Shown: piece after piece, positions 1 to 7,317 of the stretch
Layout: every line of letters starts with the position of its first letter
How positions within the stretch are numbered: position 1 is the stretch's first letter
From: Xanthobacteraceae bacterium
GTDB taxonomy: Bacteria > Pseudomonadota > Alphaproteobacteria > Rhizobiales > Xanthobacteraceae
Direction of reading: 5' to 3'
Assembly (NCBI GenBank): GCA_019746355.1
Contig: JAIESC010000003.1
Location: forward strand, 1 to 34,571
DNA: 34,571 nucleotides
The notes under the pieces: model-generated
The model's input: only the letters and a program-made list of their open reading frames with translations
Told to the model about the DNA's origin: nothing
The model's database searches: none
Made by a program: the position numbers and the translations under genes

Positions 1-77
1 ACATGATGGCGCGCGACGCCGAGGAAGGCATCTGCGCGTTCATCGAGAAGCGCGATCCGACGTGGGAAGACCGATGA
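1..77 (+). CDS. C-terminal end of a probable enoyl-CoA hydratase (partial)
   Basis: The frame is open from the window edge to a TGA at 75-77. The visible end reads as an acidic helix followed by the pattern EGICAFIEKRDPTWED. In the crotonase (enoyl-CoA hydratase/isomerase) superfamily, proteins commonly finish with a helix of the form EG..AF.EKR.P.W, so this is probably the last 25 residues of such an enzyme. The catalytic region lies outside the window and the substrate cannot be judged. The next ORF starts with an ATG at 74 that overlaps this stop (ATGA), suggesting translational coupling. Only the tail is visible, so the family call rests on one short motif. Confidence 0.5.
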   Translation, partial: MMARDAEEGICAFIEKRDPTWEDR

Positions 78-331
78 TTGCCATCTCGAGAGCTGCTTGC
101 TGGCAAAGTGCTGGGCGACGTTCGTTGGCGCTGACAAAGCGCGACCTGTTCCGCGCGCTGGCGGCTGGCACCGCGTTCGCTGTGTTTCTCACCGCGGGCT
201 TCACCGCGATGGCGGCATGGCAGTGCGGCGGCGTCTGTCTGCCGGAAGTCGTCGACAACGCGATGCTCTCGTTTGCCGCGGGAATTCTCGGGCTCGGTCC
301 GGTCGCGGCCTATGGGCGCCGCGACGCATGA
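74..331 (+). CDS. Small membrane protein of unknown function
   Basis: This encodes an 85-residue protein with a basic N-terminus, one hydrophobic segment at about residues 30-48 (ALAAGTAFAVFLTAGFTAMA) and a second weaker one near 68-80. It is probably anchored in the inner membrane. I chose the ATG at 74 because it overlaps the upstream stop; a GTG at 62 is also in frame. Its own stop (329-331) overlaps the ATG of the CoA-binding protein at 328, so the three genes form a tight translationally coupled run. I recognise no domain. GC-rich third positions match the host genes around it. Confidence 0.55.
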   Translation: MIAISRAACWQSAGRRSLALTKRDLFRALAAGTAFAVFLTAGFTAMAAWQCGGVCLPEVVDNAMLSFAAGILGLGPVAAYGRRDA

Positions 332-921
332 ACCACGACAGCTATCCCGACAACTACATCCGCGGCATCCTCAACACGGTGAAGTCGATCGCCATGGTCG
401 GCATCTCGCCGAAGGACAACCGGCCGAGCTATTTCGCGTTCAAATATCTGCTCGAGCGCAGCTACCGCATGATCCCGGTCAATCCGGGGCACGCCGGCAA
501 GGAGATCCTCGGCCAGAAGGTCTACGCCAAGCTCACCGACATCCCCGAGCCGGTCGACATGGTCGACATCTTCCGCGCCTCGCAGTTCGCACCGGCGGTG
601 GTCGACGAGGCGCTGCAGATGCAACCGAAGCCGGCCGTGATCTGGATGCAGCTGACGGTGCGCAATGACGAGGCTGCCGCGAGGGCCGAGGCCGCCGGCC
701 TCAAGGTGGTCATGGACCGTTGTCCTAAGATCGAATACGGCCGCCTCTCCTCGGAAATCGGCTGGATCGGCGTCAATTCGCGCACGCTCAGCTCGAAACG
801 TGCCCCGCTTTTGGGCAAGGGCGTGCAGCGCATGTCGCTTAATCGCGCCACAATGTCCGGGGGTACCACCGAGGCCGCCGAGCGGGCGGCGCACAAGGAG
901 GACCCGGCAACAAAAGTGTGA
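328..921 (+). CDS. CoA-binding domain protein (YccU-like)
   Basis: A 197-residue protein with a Rossmann-type CoA-binding fold. Visible family features are the first beta strand and turn SIAMVGISPKDNRPSY near residues 20-35, the IPVNPG motif near 51-56, the VDIFR strand near 83, and KPAVIWMQL near 104-112. Family members bind CoA or acyl-CoA and are small stand-alone relatives of the alpha subunit of succinyl-CoA synthetase; their physiological role is poorly known. The ATG at 328 overlaps the stop of the upstream small membrane gene. A longer frame extends upstream to 97, but it runs through the neighbouring gene and lacks homology-like sequence, so I reject that start. The C-terminal 40 residues are polar and look disordered. 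Confidence 0.85.
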   Translation: MNHDSYPDNYIRGILNTVKSIAMVGISPKDNRPSYFAFKYLLERSYRMIPVNPGHAGKEILGQKVYAKLTDIPEPVDMVDIFRASQFAPAVVDEALQMQPKPAVIWMQLTVRNDEAAARAEAAGLKVVMDRCPKIEYGRLSSEIGWIGVNSRTLSSKRAPLLGKGVQRMSLNRATMSGGTTEAAERAAHKEDPATKV

Positions 922-976
922 GTTCCGCGTTTTAAAGGTTTGAACCTGTGCCGGGGGGCGTGCGTCTAATGGACGG

Positions 977-993
977 GCCGCACCGCGTGCGGC
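977..993 (+). promoter_or_regulatory. Perfect hairpin just upstream of the ribosome-binding site
   Basis: A perfect 7-bp inverted repeat with a 3-nt loop (GCCGCAC / GTGCGGC) ends three bases before the GGAGGAC ribosome-binding site at 996-1002 of the small secreted protein gene. It could shape the 5' end of the mRNA or affect ribosome access. No T-run follows, so it is not an intrinsic terminator. Confidence 0.35.
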
Positions 994-1006
994 GGTGGAG
1001 GACTTG

Positions 1007-1291
1007 ATGAAATCTCACCTTGCACTCGCCTTTGCGGCCACCCTGGCATTGATTGCGTTGGCCCCCGCTGCGTCGCTGGCCCAGAGCCAGGAGGAGCAGC
1101 AGGCCTGCATGGACGACGCCTTCCGGCTCTGCGGCCATGCCATCCCCGACCGCGACCGCGTTGCGGGCTGCCTCTCGGACAATTTCAATCGCATCTCAGT
1201 TGCGTGCCGCACGGTGATGCAGCGCTACTCCAGTGCCTCCAGCTCCCGGCCGCCGGCAAACCGGCGCGACCGGTACAACGAGCGCTTCTGA
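1007..1291 (+). CDS. Small secreted cysteine-containing protein
   Basis: A 94-residue protein with a clear Sec signal peptide: MKSH, a hydrophobic core (LALAFAATLALIALAP) and a likely cleavage site after ASLA, leaving about 69 residues. The mature part has four cysteines in the pattern CMDDAFRLC...GCL...AC, then a Ser/Pro/Arg-rich tail, consistent with a small periplasmic protein held by two disulfides. Small exported proteins of this type are frequent in Bradyrhizobium relatives and have no assigned function. The ATG at 1007 is preceded by a strong GGAGGAC site at 996-1002; a GTG at 995 is in frame but would overlap that site. It stands alone in the intergenic space. Confidence 0.75.
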   Translation: MKSHLALAFAATLALIALAPAASLAQSQEEQQACMDDAFRLCGHAIPDRDRVAGCLSDNFNRISVACRTVMQRYSSASSSRPPANRRDRYNERF

Positions 1292-1353
1292 ATTCTCTGC
1301 CCCCTTCTCCGCCGCCCGGAGGAGGGTCATTCCAAGTATTCGATCTTAACGAG

Positions 1354-1386
1354 CACGGCGTTGCGAATTAACGCAATCGCCGTGCT
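1354..1386 (+). promoter_or_regulatory. Long inverted repeat upstream of the sulfhydrylase gene
   Basis: The arms GCACGGCG-TTGCG (1354-1366) and CGCAA-T-CGCCGTGC (1373-1386) pair over 13 bp with a single bulged T and a 6-nt AT-rich loop. It follows the secreted protein gene by about 60 bp and is followed by only three T residues, so it may be a weak terminator, or an operator just ahead of the candidate promoter at 1393. Confidence 0.45.
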
Positions 1387-1392
1387 TTGCCT

Positions 1393-1421
1393 TGACGCCC
1401 CCCTGTGGTTCGATACACCAG
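1393..1421 (+). promoter_or_regulatory. Candidate sigma-70-type promoter for the sulfhydrylase gene
   Basis: TTGACG at 1393-1398 is followed after 17 bp by TACACC at 1416-1421, about 60 bp before the ATG at 1482. The -35 element is good and the -10 is weak, as is common in this group. This is inference from sequence only. Confidence 0.35.
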
Positions 1422-1481
1422 CGCAGCCGCGTTTTCGGCCATGGTTAAACTGATCCGCGGATTTGGCTCAAGGTATCGCTC

Positions 1482-2765
1482 ATGACCGAACGCATTCCAG
1501 GCTTCGCCACGCTCGCGATCCACGCCGGCGCGCAGCCCGACCCGACCACCGGCGCGCGCGCAACCCCGATCTACCAGACCACGTCGTTCGTGTTCGACGA
1601 CGTCGATCACGCGGCCTCGCTGTTCGGGCTTCAAGCGTTCGGCAACATCTACACCCGCATCGGCAATCCCACGAATGCCGTGCTGGAGGAGCGCATCGCA
1701 GCACTGGAAGGCGGCACCGCAGGCCTCGCAGTCGCCTCCGGCCATGCCGCGCAGGTGCTGATCTTTCATTGCCTGCTCAAGCCCGGCGACGAGTTCGTCG
1801 CCTCGCGCAAGCTCTATGGCGGCTCGATCAACCAGTTCAATCACGCGTTCAAGAATTTCGGCTGGAACGTGGTGTGGGCCGACCCCGACGACATCGGCTC
1901 GTTCGAGCGCGCGGTGTCGCCGAAGACCAAGGCGATCTTCACCGAGTCGATCGCCAATCCCGGCGGCGTCATCACCGACATCGAGGCGGTGTCGCAGATC
2001 GCACGGCGCGCCGGCGTGCCGCTGATCGTCGACAACACGCTCGCCACGCCTTACCTGTGCCGGCCGTTCGAGCACGGCGCCGACATCGTCGTGCACTCGC
2101 TCACGAAGTTTCTCGGCGGCCACGGCAACTCGATCGGCGGCATGATCGTCGACGGCGGCACCTTCAACTGGTCGCGCGAGGGCCGCTATCCGATGCTCTC
2201 GGAGCCGCGCCCGGAATACAACGGCATCGTGCTGCACGAGACGTTCGGCAACTTCGCCTTCGCCATCGCCTGCCGCGTGCTGAGCCTGCGCGACATCGGG
2301 CCTGCGCTGTCGCCGATGAACGCGTTCCTGGTGCTGACCGGCGTCGAGACCTTGCCGCTTCGCATGCAGCGCCACTGCGACAACACGCTCGCTGTCGCCG
2401 AGTGGCTGTCGCAGCACCAGAGCGTCGCCTGGGTCAGCTATCCGGGCCTCGCCGGCGACCGCTATCACAACCTCGCCAAGAAGTACGTGCCGAAGGGCTC
2501 CGGCGCGGTGTTCACCTTCGGGCTCAAGGGCGGCTACGACGCCGGCGTCAAGCTCGTGTCGAACGTCAAGCTGTTCTCGCACCTCGCCAACATCGGCGAC
2601 ACCCGCTCGCTGATCATCCACCCGGCCTCGACCACGCACCGCCAACTCTCCGACGCGCAGAAGGTACAGGCCGGCGCCGGCCCCGACGTGGTGCGGCTGT
2701 CGATCGGGCTCGAGGACAAGGCGGACATCATCGCCGACCTCGAGCAGGCGCTGGACGCGGCGTAG
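1482..2765 (+). CDS. metY: O-acetylhomoserine sulfhydrylase (PLP-dependent)
   Basis: A 427-residue protein of the Cys/Met metabolism PLP-dependent family. It should join O-acetylhomoserine with sulfide (or methanethiol) to make homocysteine (or methionine) in the cytoplasm. Visible features: an N-terminal [19 protein letters not shown] segment, [15 protein letters not shown] near residue 57, SGHAAQ phosphate-binding region near 86, [13 protein letters not shown] near 183, and the PLP lysine K209 in [12 protein letters not shown]. The C-terminal [14 protein letters not shown] segment is typical for the family. The long middle insertion ([15 protein letters not shown]...) favours O-acetylhomoserine sulfhydrylase over cystathionine gamma-synthase. 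The ATG at 1482 is close to a modest AAGG site. Sulfide donors and regulation cannot be read from the sequence. Confidence 0.92.
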   Translation: MTERIPGFATLAIHAGAQPDPTTGARATPIYQTTSFVFDDVDHAASLFGLQAFGNIYTRIGNPTNAVLEERIAALEGGTAGLAVASGHAAQVLIFHCLLKPGDEFVASRKLYGGSINQFNHAFKNFGWNVVWADPDDIGSFERAVSPKTKAIFTESIANPGGVITDIEAVSQIARRAGVPLIVDNTLATPYLCRPFEHGADIVVHSLTKFLGGHGNSIGGMIVDGGTFNWSREGRYPMLSEPRPEYNGIVLHETFGNFAFAIACRVLSLRDIGPALSPMNAFLVLTGVETLPLRMQRHCDNTLAVAEWLSQHQSVAWVSYPGLAGDRYHNLAKKYVPKGSGAVFTFGLKGGYDAGVKLVSNVKLFSHLANIGDTRSLIIHPASTTHRQLSDAQKVQAGAGPDVVRLSIGLEDKADIIADLEQALDAA

Positions 2766-2819
2766 CAAGCGGCGCACCGATGCCGTAGTCTGCCGCCGCA
2801 CAACCGGCGGGGGCCATCG

Positions 2820-3776
2820 ATGACCATCGTTCGAAGCGTAGTTCTCGCGGCGCTTTCCATCGCCGCCATCACGGCAGCCAACATGACAGCAAACGCACAG
2901 CAGACCCACGTCACGCTCGCCACCGCCACGCCTGGCGGCGGCTTTCCGTTCTTCGGCGACAACGCCGCCGCCGTCATCAACGAGACCGACAAGACCTTGC
3001 TGGTCGAGACCAGGAACACCAAGGGCAGCACCGAGAACATCGGCCTGCTCAACGACCGCAAGATCGACATCGCGCTGGTCGCGGGCGAGCCGGCCTACGA
3101 GGCGTTCCAGGGCATCGGCCAGGGCAAGACCACGGCGCTGGTGATCCAGGCGATCTATTCCAACCCGGGCATGTTCGCGGTGAAGGGCGACAGCCCGGCG
3201 AAGCAGCTTCGCGATCTCGTCGGCAAGCCGATCGCCTGGGGCACGCGCGCCTCGGGGCTGACGCTGCTCGGCCGCTACGTCACCGACGGGCTCGGCCTCG
3301 ACCGCGAGAAGGATTTCCAGGCGCATTATCTGGATAAGGCCGGCGACGGGCCGGTGATGGTTGCCGACGGGCGCGTGGCGGCGCTGTGGGGCGGCGGCAT
3401 CGGCTGGCCGGGCTTTACCGCGATCATGCAGGCCGGCGGCCGCTTCATCGGGCTCACGCCCGACGAGGTGGCGAAGGTCACCGCCAAGCACAATTTCCTC
3501 AAACCCATCACCGTGCCGGCCGGCGCCTATCCGGGCCAGAAGGACGCGGTGAATTCGGTGGGGTCGTGGAGCTATATCCTCGCGCGCGCCGACCTGCCGG
3601 ATGACATCGCCTATCGGCTTGCCAAGGCGCTGCACAACGGCCATGGCGCGCTGATGAAGCGGCTCGACCAGGCGAAGGAAACCACGCCGCAGAGCACGTT
3701 CAATGCGGCCCCGAGCGCGGACAAGATTCATCCGGGCGTGCAGAAGTATCTGCGCGAGGTCGGGGTGATGAAGTAG
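2820..3776 (+). CDS. TAXI-family TRAP transporter solute-binding protein
   Basis: A 318-residue exported protein. It has a signal peptide (residues 1-26, ending near ANAQQ), then the TAXI-type start HVTLATATPGGGFPFFGDNAAAVIN and the strand VETRNTKGSTENIGLLNDRKIDIALVAGEP that lines the ligand site in this family. Such proteins capture a carboxylated solute in the periplasm and deliver it to TRAP membrane subunits. No TRAP membrane gene is present nearby, so it is an orphan receptor here, which is common in this lineage. The gene lies 54 bp after the sulfhydrylase on the same strand, and co-transcription is possible. The ligand is unknown. Confidence 0.85.
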   Translation: MTIVRSVVLAALSIAAITAANMTANAQQTHVTLATATPGGGFPFFGDNAAAVINETDKTLLVETRNTKGSTENIGLLNDRKIDIALVAGEPAYEAFQGIGQGKTTALVIQAIYSNPGMFAVKGDSPAKQLRDLVGKPIAWGTRASGLTLLGRYVTDGLGLDREKDFQAHYLDKAGDGPVMVADGRVAALWGGGIGWPGFTAIMQAGGRFIGLTPDEVAKVTAKHNFLKPITVPAGAYPGQKDAVNSVGSWSYILARADLPDDIAYRLAKALHNGHGALMKRLDQAKETTPQSTFNAAPSADKIHPGVQKYLREVGVMK

Positions 3777-3781
3777 GCCGC

Positions 3782-3912
3782 TTGTCCCGGGCGCACTGCG
3801 GTACGAAGTGCTGCAGTGCAGACCCGGGACCGTACCAAAGGCGGTGTCTGGAACGGTCCCGGATCAGCGGTGCACCGTTCGCTGCGCTCACGCTGCACCG
3901 CATCCGGGACGC
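3782..3912. repeat. GC-rich palindromic intergenic repeat with two hairpins
   Basis: Two successive inverted repeats fill the gap between convergent genes. The first has arms built on GTCCCGGGCGCACTGC and GCAGTGCAGACCCGGGAC. The second runs from GGTCCCGGAT to ATCCGGGAC and contains GCGGTGCA / TGCACCGC-type arms. The position between convergent stops suggests mRNA 3' ends and possible bidirectional termination. Repeats of this kind are scattered between genes in Bradyrhizobium and Rhodopseudomonas genomes; the copy number here is one. Confidence 0.6.
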
Positions 3913-3925
3913 GTGTGGAGAGTTC

Positions 3926-4681
3926 TCAGCCCTTCTTGAACGTCCGCGCGACGTAGTCGCGGATGTGCTCGATCGTCGCGGATGACGTCCAGATTTCCTC
4001 TGCGACCTTGTCGATGCGCCGCGCGTGGTGCTCCATCGCGTCGGCGGCGGGCTGGCGGATCTGACGCTTGGTCATCTCGAAAGTCCCCGGCGGCAGGGCG
4101 GCCAGCGTTTCGGCGGCGGCGACGGCACGGTCGAGCAATTGAGCCGGCTCGGCCAGTTCATCGACCAGCCCGCGTTGCAGCGCCACGTCGGGCGGATAGG
4201 TCGCGCCGCTCAGGATACCGTCGGCGAAATATTGCGGCGCGGTCGCAAACCGCATCACCTCGAACGCCATCGCCGGGAACGGCACGCCGACCAGAAGCTC
4301 GGTCACGCCGATCCGGAAGTCGCCGCGCGCGGCGATCCGCTTGTCGGCGCAGCACTGCAGCACGCAGCCGCCGGCAATGGCATAGCCGTTGACCGCGGCG
4401 ACCACGGGCTTTGCAAAGAAGAACACCGTCTCGTAGAGCCGGTGCAGCGCCGGCAGGAAGCGGCGCACATAATCCGGGCCGCCGCCGGCGAGCCGCGGCA
4501 GATCGACGCCCGCCGAGAACATGCGCCCCTGCCCGGTCAGCACCACGGCGCGCTCCGGCGCGCCGCGCAGCTTTTCGAACTGTGCGGTGATCGCCTCCAA
4601 GAGCTCGATATCGAGCGCATTCGCCTTGCCGTGTGCCATCGTCAGCACGGCGATGTCGCCGCGGCGGCTCTGCTCGATCAT
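3926..4681 (-). CDS. Enoyl-CoA hydratase/isomerase family protein
   Basis: A 251-residue crotonase-superfamily protein. The two oxyanion-hole segments are visible: MFSAGVDL near residues 54-61 and [21 protein letters not shown] near 98-118. The second catalytic region reads [12 protein letters not shown] near 125-136; the E in this segment sits where one hydratase glutamate would be expected, while the usual second acid is not obvious, so the exact reaction (hydration, isomerisation or hydrolysis) is open. Its ATG overlaps the TGA of the heme A synthase gene (ATGA at 4678-4681), so the two are translationally coupled, though no functional link is apparent. The C-terminal helix ends in RTFKKG. 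Confidence 0.85.
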   Translation of the reverse strand: MIEQSRRGDIAVLTMAHGKANALDIELLEAITAQFEKLRGAPERAVVLTGQGRMFSAGVDLPRLAGGGPDYVRRFLPALHRLYETVFFFAKPVVAAVNGYAIAGGCVLQCCADKRIAARGDFRIGVTELLVGVPFPAMAFEVMRFATAPQYFADGILSGATYPPDVALQRGLVDELAEPAQLLDRAVAAAETLAALPPGTFEMTKRQIRQPAADAMEHHARRIDKVAEEIWTSSATIEHIRDYVARTFKKG

Positions 4682-5784
4682 GGGGTTCCTCGCGGCAGCG
4701 ATGCGTCGGCGGCAAAGCCCGCCGCGGCCTCCGGCGCGGTTTGGGACCGGCGCAACGACAGCCGCTCGGCATGGACCACCGCGACGGTCAACACGACGAT
4801 CCCGGTCGCCTGATGCAAAAGCGCGAGCGACAGCGGCGTCTGATGCAGCAGCGTGATGATGCCGATGCCGGCCTGGAGCGTCATCAGGCCGGCCAGCGCC
4901 AGCGCACCGTTTCGCACCGCGCCGCCCCCGCGCGCGCGGACCGCATCGACGGCGTGCAGCACGGCGACGATCCAGAGCAGATACGCCACCATGCGGTGGT
5001 TGAACTGCACGGTCAGCGTGTTTTCAAAAAGATTGCGCCAAGCCGGCGTCTCGAACCACAGCCGCTCGGCCGAGGGGATCAGCGCGCCGTCGATCGTCGG
5101 CCAGGTGTTGAACACGAGCCCGGCGTCGAGGCCCGCCACCAGCGCGCCGAGATAGATCTGCAGCACGACGAGCAGCATCAGCCCGAGCGCGGAGTGCCGC
5201 AGCCGCGGCGGAACTCCTTCAAGCGGACGCGCCCCAAGCCCGCGCGCGGTCCAGAGGATCGCCGCATAGATCGCGCAGGCGAGCGTCAGGTGAAACCCGA
5301 GCCGGTACTGCGACACGCTGACACGGCCGGCGAGCCCCGACGACACCATCCACCAGCCGACAGCGCCAAGCAGCGCACCGAGCCCGAACAGCGTCCACAA
5401 TCGCGCCTTGAGCCCCGGCTCGATCCAGCCCCGCCACAGGAAGAACAGAAACGGCAGCAGGAACACGGCGCCGACCAGCCGCGCCAGCAGCCGGTGGCTC
5501 CACTCCCACCAGTAGATGGTCTTGAACTGGTCGAGGCTCATGCCGCGGTTGAGCTCGCGGTACTGCGGGATCTGCTGGTACTTGGCGAACTCCGCCTGCC
5601 ACGCCTGCGCCGACAGCGGCGGCAGTGCGCCGGTCACCGGCTTCCATTCGACGATGGAAAGGCCGGACTCCGTGAGCCGCGTGGCGCCGCCCACCACCAG
5701 CGTCACCACCATCAGCGCCGCCACGGCATAGAGCCAGGCGCGGACGTATCGACGGCGGGATAAGGCGGATTGCGGATCGGTCAT
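4678..5784 (-). CDS. ctaA: Heme A synthase (COX15/CtaA)
   Basis: A 368-residue polytopic inner-membrane protein with about eight hydrophobic segments. It converts heme O to heme A for cytochrome aa3 oxidase by oxidising the methyl group at C8. The four conserved histidines of the two heme sites are visible in [33 protein letters not shown] and [11 protein letters not shown]. The early [16 protein letters not shown] segment is the signature of the long, alphaproteobacterial type. I prefer the ATG at 5784 ([18 protein letters not shown]) to an in-frame upstream start at 5805 because the family begins close to the first membrane segment. The gene is divergent from the DUF2842 gene, with 85 bp between them that must hold both promoters. 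Confidence 0.93.
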   Translation of the reverse strand: MTDPQSALSRRRYVRAWLYAVAALMVVTLVVGGATRLTESGLSIVEWKPVTGALPPLSAQAWQAEFAKYQQIPQYRELNRGMSLDQFKTIYWWEWSHRLLARLVGAVFLLPFLFFLWRGWIEPGLKARLWTLFGLGALLGAVGWWMVSSGLAGRVSVSQYRLGFHLTLACAIYAAILWTARGLGARPLEGVPPRLRHSALGLMLLVVLQIYLGALVAGLDAGLVFNTWPTIDGALIPSAERLWFETPAWRNLFENTLTVQFNHRMVAYLLWIVAVLHAVDAVRARGGGAVRNGALALAGLMTLQAGIGIITLLHQTPLSLALLHQATGIVVLTVAVVHAERLSLRRSQTAPEAAAGFAADASLPRGTP

Positions 5785-5869
5785 GATGCTTGCGGGAAAT
5801 GGCACGGAGCATATAGACCTGCCCTCGCCCCATCATCAATGCCAGCAAACGTCGAGCCGCCCTCCGACC

Positions 5870-6085
5870 ATGTCGCCCCGCCTCCGCAAACTGCTGGGAA
5901 CCTTCGCGATGTTCGCGCTGGTGATCGTCTGGGCGCTGGTGGCGATGGCGGTCGCCCAGTTCCCGCCGATCTTCAACAATCCGTGGATTTCCGGGCTGTA
6001 CTACCTGGTCGCAGGCCTCGGCTGGGTGCTGCCCGCGATGCCGCTCGTCAAGTGGATGCTGAAGGACGAGGTCCGGACGCCGTGA
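5870..6085 (+). CDS. DUF2842 small membrane protein
   Basis: A 71-residue protein with two hydrophobic helices: LLGTFAMFALVIVWALVAMAVA and ISGLYYLVAGLGWVLPAMPLV, joined by FPPIFNNPW, and ending KWMLKDEVRTP. This layout matches the DUF2842 family found in alphaproteobacteria, usually beside heme A synthase, as here. Function is unknown; the neighbourhood suggests a role around cytochrome oxidase assembly, which is inference. I chose the ATG at 5870; an ATG at 5783 extends the frame by 29 residues, but that part is polar and unlike the family. Confidence 0.75.
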   Translation: MSPRLRKLLGTFAMFALVIVWALVAMAVAQFPPIFNNPWISGLYYLVAGLGWVLPAMPLVKWMLKDEVRTP

Positions 6086-6113
6086 TTGAGCGGACTGCTG
6101 GACAAGCGCCGCG

Positions 6114-6221
6114 GTCATTCCGGGGCGCGCGCGCAGCGAGCGAGCCCGGAATCCAGTTCAGGAGAAAGTCCCTGCGAAACTGGATTCCGGGCCCGCGCCT
6201 GACGGCGCGCCCCGGAATGAC
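6114..6221. repeat. Long interspersed palindromic repeat, copy 1
   Basis: A 108-bp near-palindrome that starts GTCATTCCGGGGCGCGC and ends with its reverse complement GCGCGCCCCGGAATGAC. An inner pair of arms is built on GAGCCCGGAATCCAG and CTGGATTCCGGGC. A second copy is at 10874-10980. The ends and inner arms are conserved and the central loop differs, as expected for a mobile or structure-selected intergenic repeat of this lineage. It lies just beyond the 3' end of the deacetylase gene. Confidence 0.8.
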
Positions 6222-6245
6222 ATCGCGTGCTATTCCAACAGTCTG

Positions 6246-7304
6246 TCAGCTGACGTTGACCGCTCGGAAGCGGTTGTTCAGCGCGGTCGCCGTGCCCGAG
6301 ATCAGCACCTTGGCGTAGCGCTGCTTCTGGAAATTGCCGTTGAGCGAGATGCGCGGCAGCGCCGTGAGATGGCTCGCGTGCTGCGGAAAGATCACGCCGG
6401 GCCGCGTCGTCACCGCGGTGGCAAAGCCGAGATCGTCCGCGATCTTGAACTCGCGCGGGCCCGCCGCCGTGCGGTCGCCGACCGGATAGGCGAGATGCCG
6501 CGGGCGCACGCCGAGCGCCGCCTCGATCACCGCGCGGCTGTTTTCGAGCTCGGCCCGCACCGTCTTGTCGTCGACCTTGCTCAGGATCGGATGGTTGACC
6601 GTGTGCGCGCCGATCGTCACCAGCGGATCGGCGGCAAGCTCGGCAAGCTCCTGCCAGTCCATGCAGAGATCGCGGCAGAATGCGCCCATGTCGACGCGGT
6701 GCCGCGTGGTCAGTTCCCGCATCACCCGGCGCAGCGCCTCCTCGGTCGGGAGCTGCCGCAGCCAGGCGTAGATGTGGTCGTAGACCGCGCGCTTTTCCGG
6801 CACGTTGCGCGCTTCGAACCAGCGGTCGCTGCCGTCGATGCGAAGCCCGATCAGCTCGTTCTGCGCGACCACGGCCTCGAGCGCGAGCCACCACAGTTCG
6901 CCGACCCGGTCGGCGAAGCTCGTCGCCACGTAGATCGCAAACGGCGCGTCGTACTTCTTCAGGATCGGATAGGCGAACTCCTTGTTGTCCCGGTAGCCGT
7001 CGTCGAAGGTGATGCAGACGAAGCGGCGCGGGAATTCGCGCGCCGTGAGCCGCCGGTGCATCTCGTCGAGCGAGATCAGATCGATCTTGGATTTCCGCAG
7101 CCGCCGCACCACGCGCTCGAAGTAGCGTGGCGTCACCTCAAGCAGCCGGTTGGGCTGGAAGCGGTCGCTGCGCGCCGGCCGCACGTGATGCAGCATCAGG
7201 ATCGCGCCCGCGCCGCCGAACAGCGGCCGCAGCATCCAGTGCGCGCCGCTGAAATAGAGCGCGTTCAGTGCCGTCCGGTAGAGGCCGTATCGAAAACCTT
7301 GCAC
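6246..7304 (-). CDS. Polysaccharide deacetylase (NodB-type)
   Basis: A protein of about 352 residues with a NodB-homology domain. It should remove acetyl groups from an N- or O-acetylated polysaccharide, using a metal ion. Motif 1 is CITFDDGY (about residues 97-104) with the catalytic base and metal aspartate, and motif 2 is GAHTVNHP (232-239) with the two metal histidines H234 and H238. The late YPVGDR and TTRPG segments fit motifs 3-4. The N-terminus has a weak hydrophobic stretch and no clear signal peptide, so a cytoplasmic or peripheral membrane place is possible. No ATG precedes the conserved region except an internal one (MLRPLFGG); I suggest GTG at 7304, 13 bp after the stop of the Wzz-like gene, but the start is uncertain. 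Context points to exopolysaccharide modification. Confidence 0.85.
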   Translation of the reverse strand: MQGFRYGLYRTALNALYFSGAHWMLRPLFGGAGAILMLHHVRPARSDRFQPNRLLEVTPRYFERVVRRLRKSKIDLISLDEMHRRLTAREFPRRFVCITFDDGYRDNKEFAYPILKKYDAPFAIYVATSFADRVGELWWLALEAVVAQNELIGLRIDGSDRWFEARNVPEKRAVYDHIYAWLRQLPTEEALRRVMRELTTRHRVDMGAFCRDLCMDWQELAELAADPLVTIGAHTVNHPILSKVDDKTVRAELENSRAVIEAALGVRPRHLAYPVGDRTAAGPREFKIADDLGFATAVTTRPGVIFPQHASHLTALPRISLNGNFQKQRYAKVLISGTATALNNRFRAVNVS

Positions 7305-7317
7305 GGGAGTACCGTCA

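Noticed and set aside
1422..1481. SAM-II-type riboswitch in the leader of the sulfhydrylase gene
   Set aside because: A CCGCG/CGCGG stem and a possible GGCCA/TGGCT pseudoknot are present, but the conserved loop and tail bases of SAM-II are not. Location alone is not enough; a covariance-model search would decide.
1368..3731. A 787-residue open frame on the minus strand
   Set aside because: It is the GC-rich antisense shadow of the sulfhydrylase and TAXI genes, both of which have clear family motifs; the minus frame is Arg/His/Asp-rich without domains.
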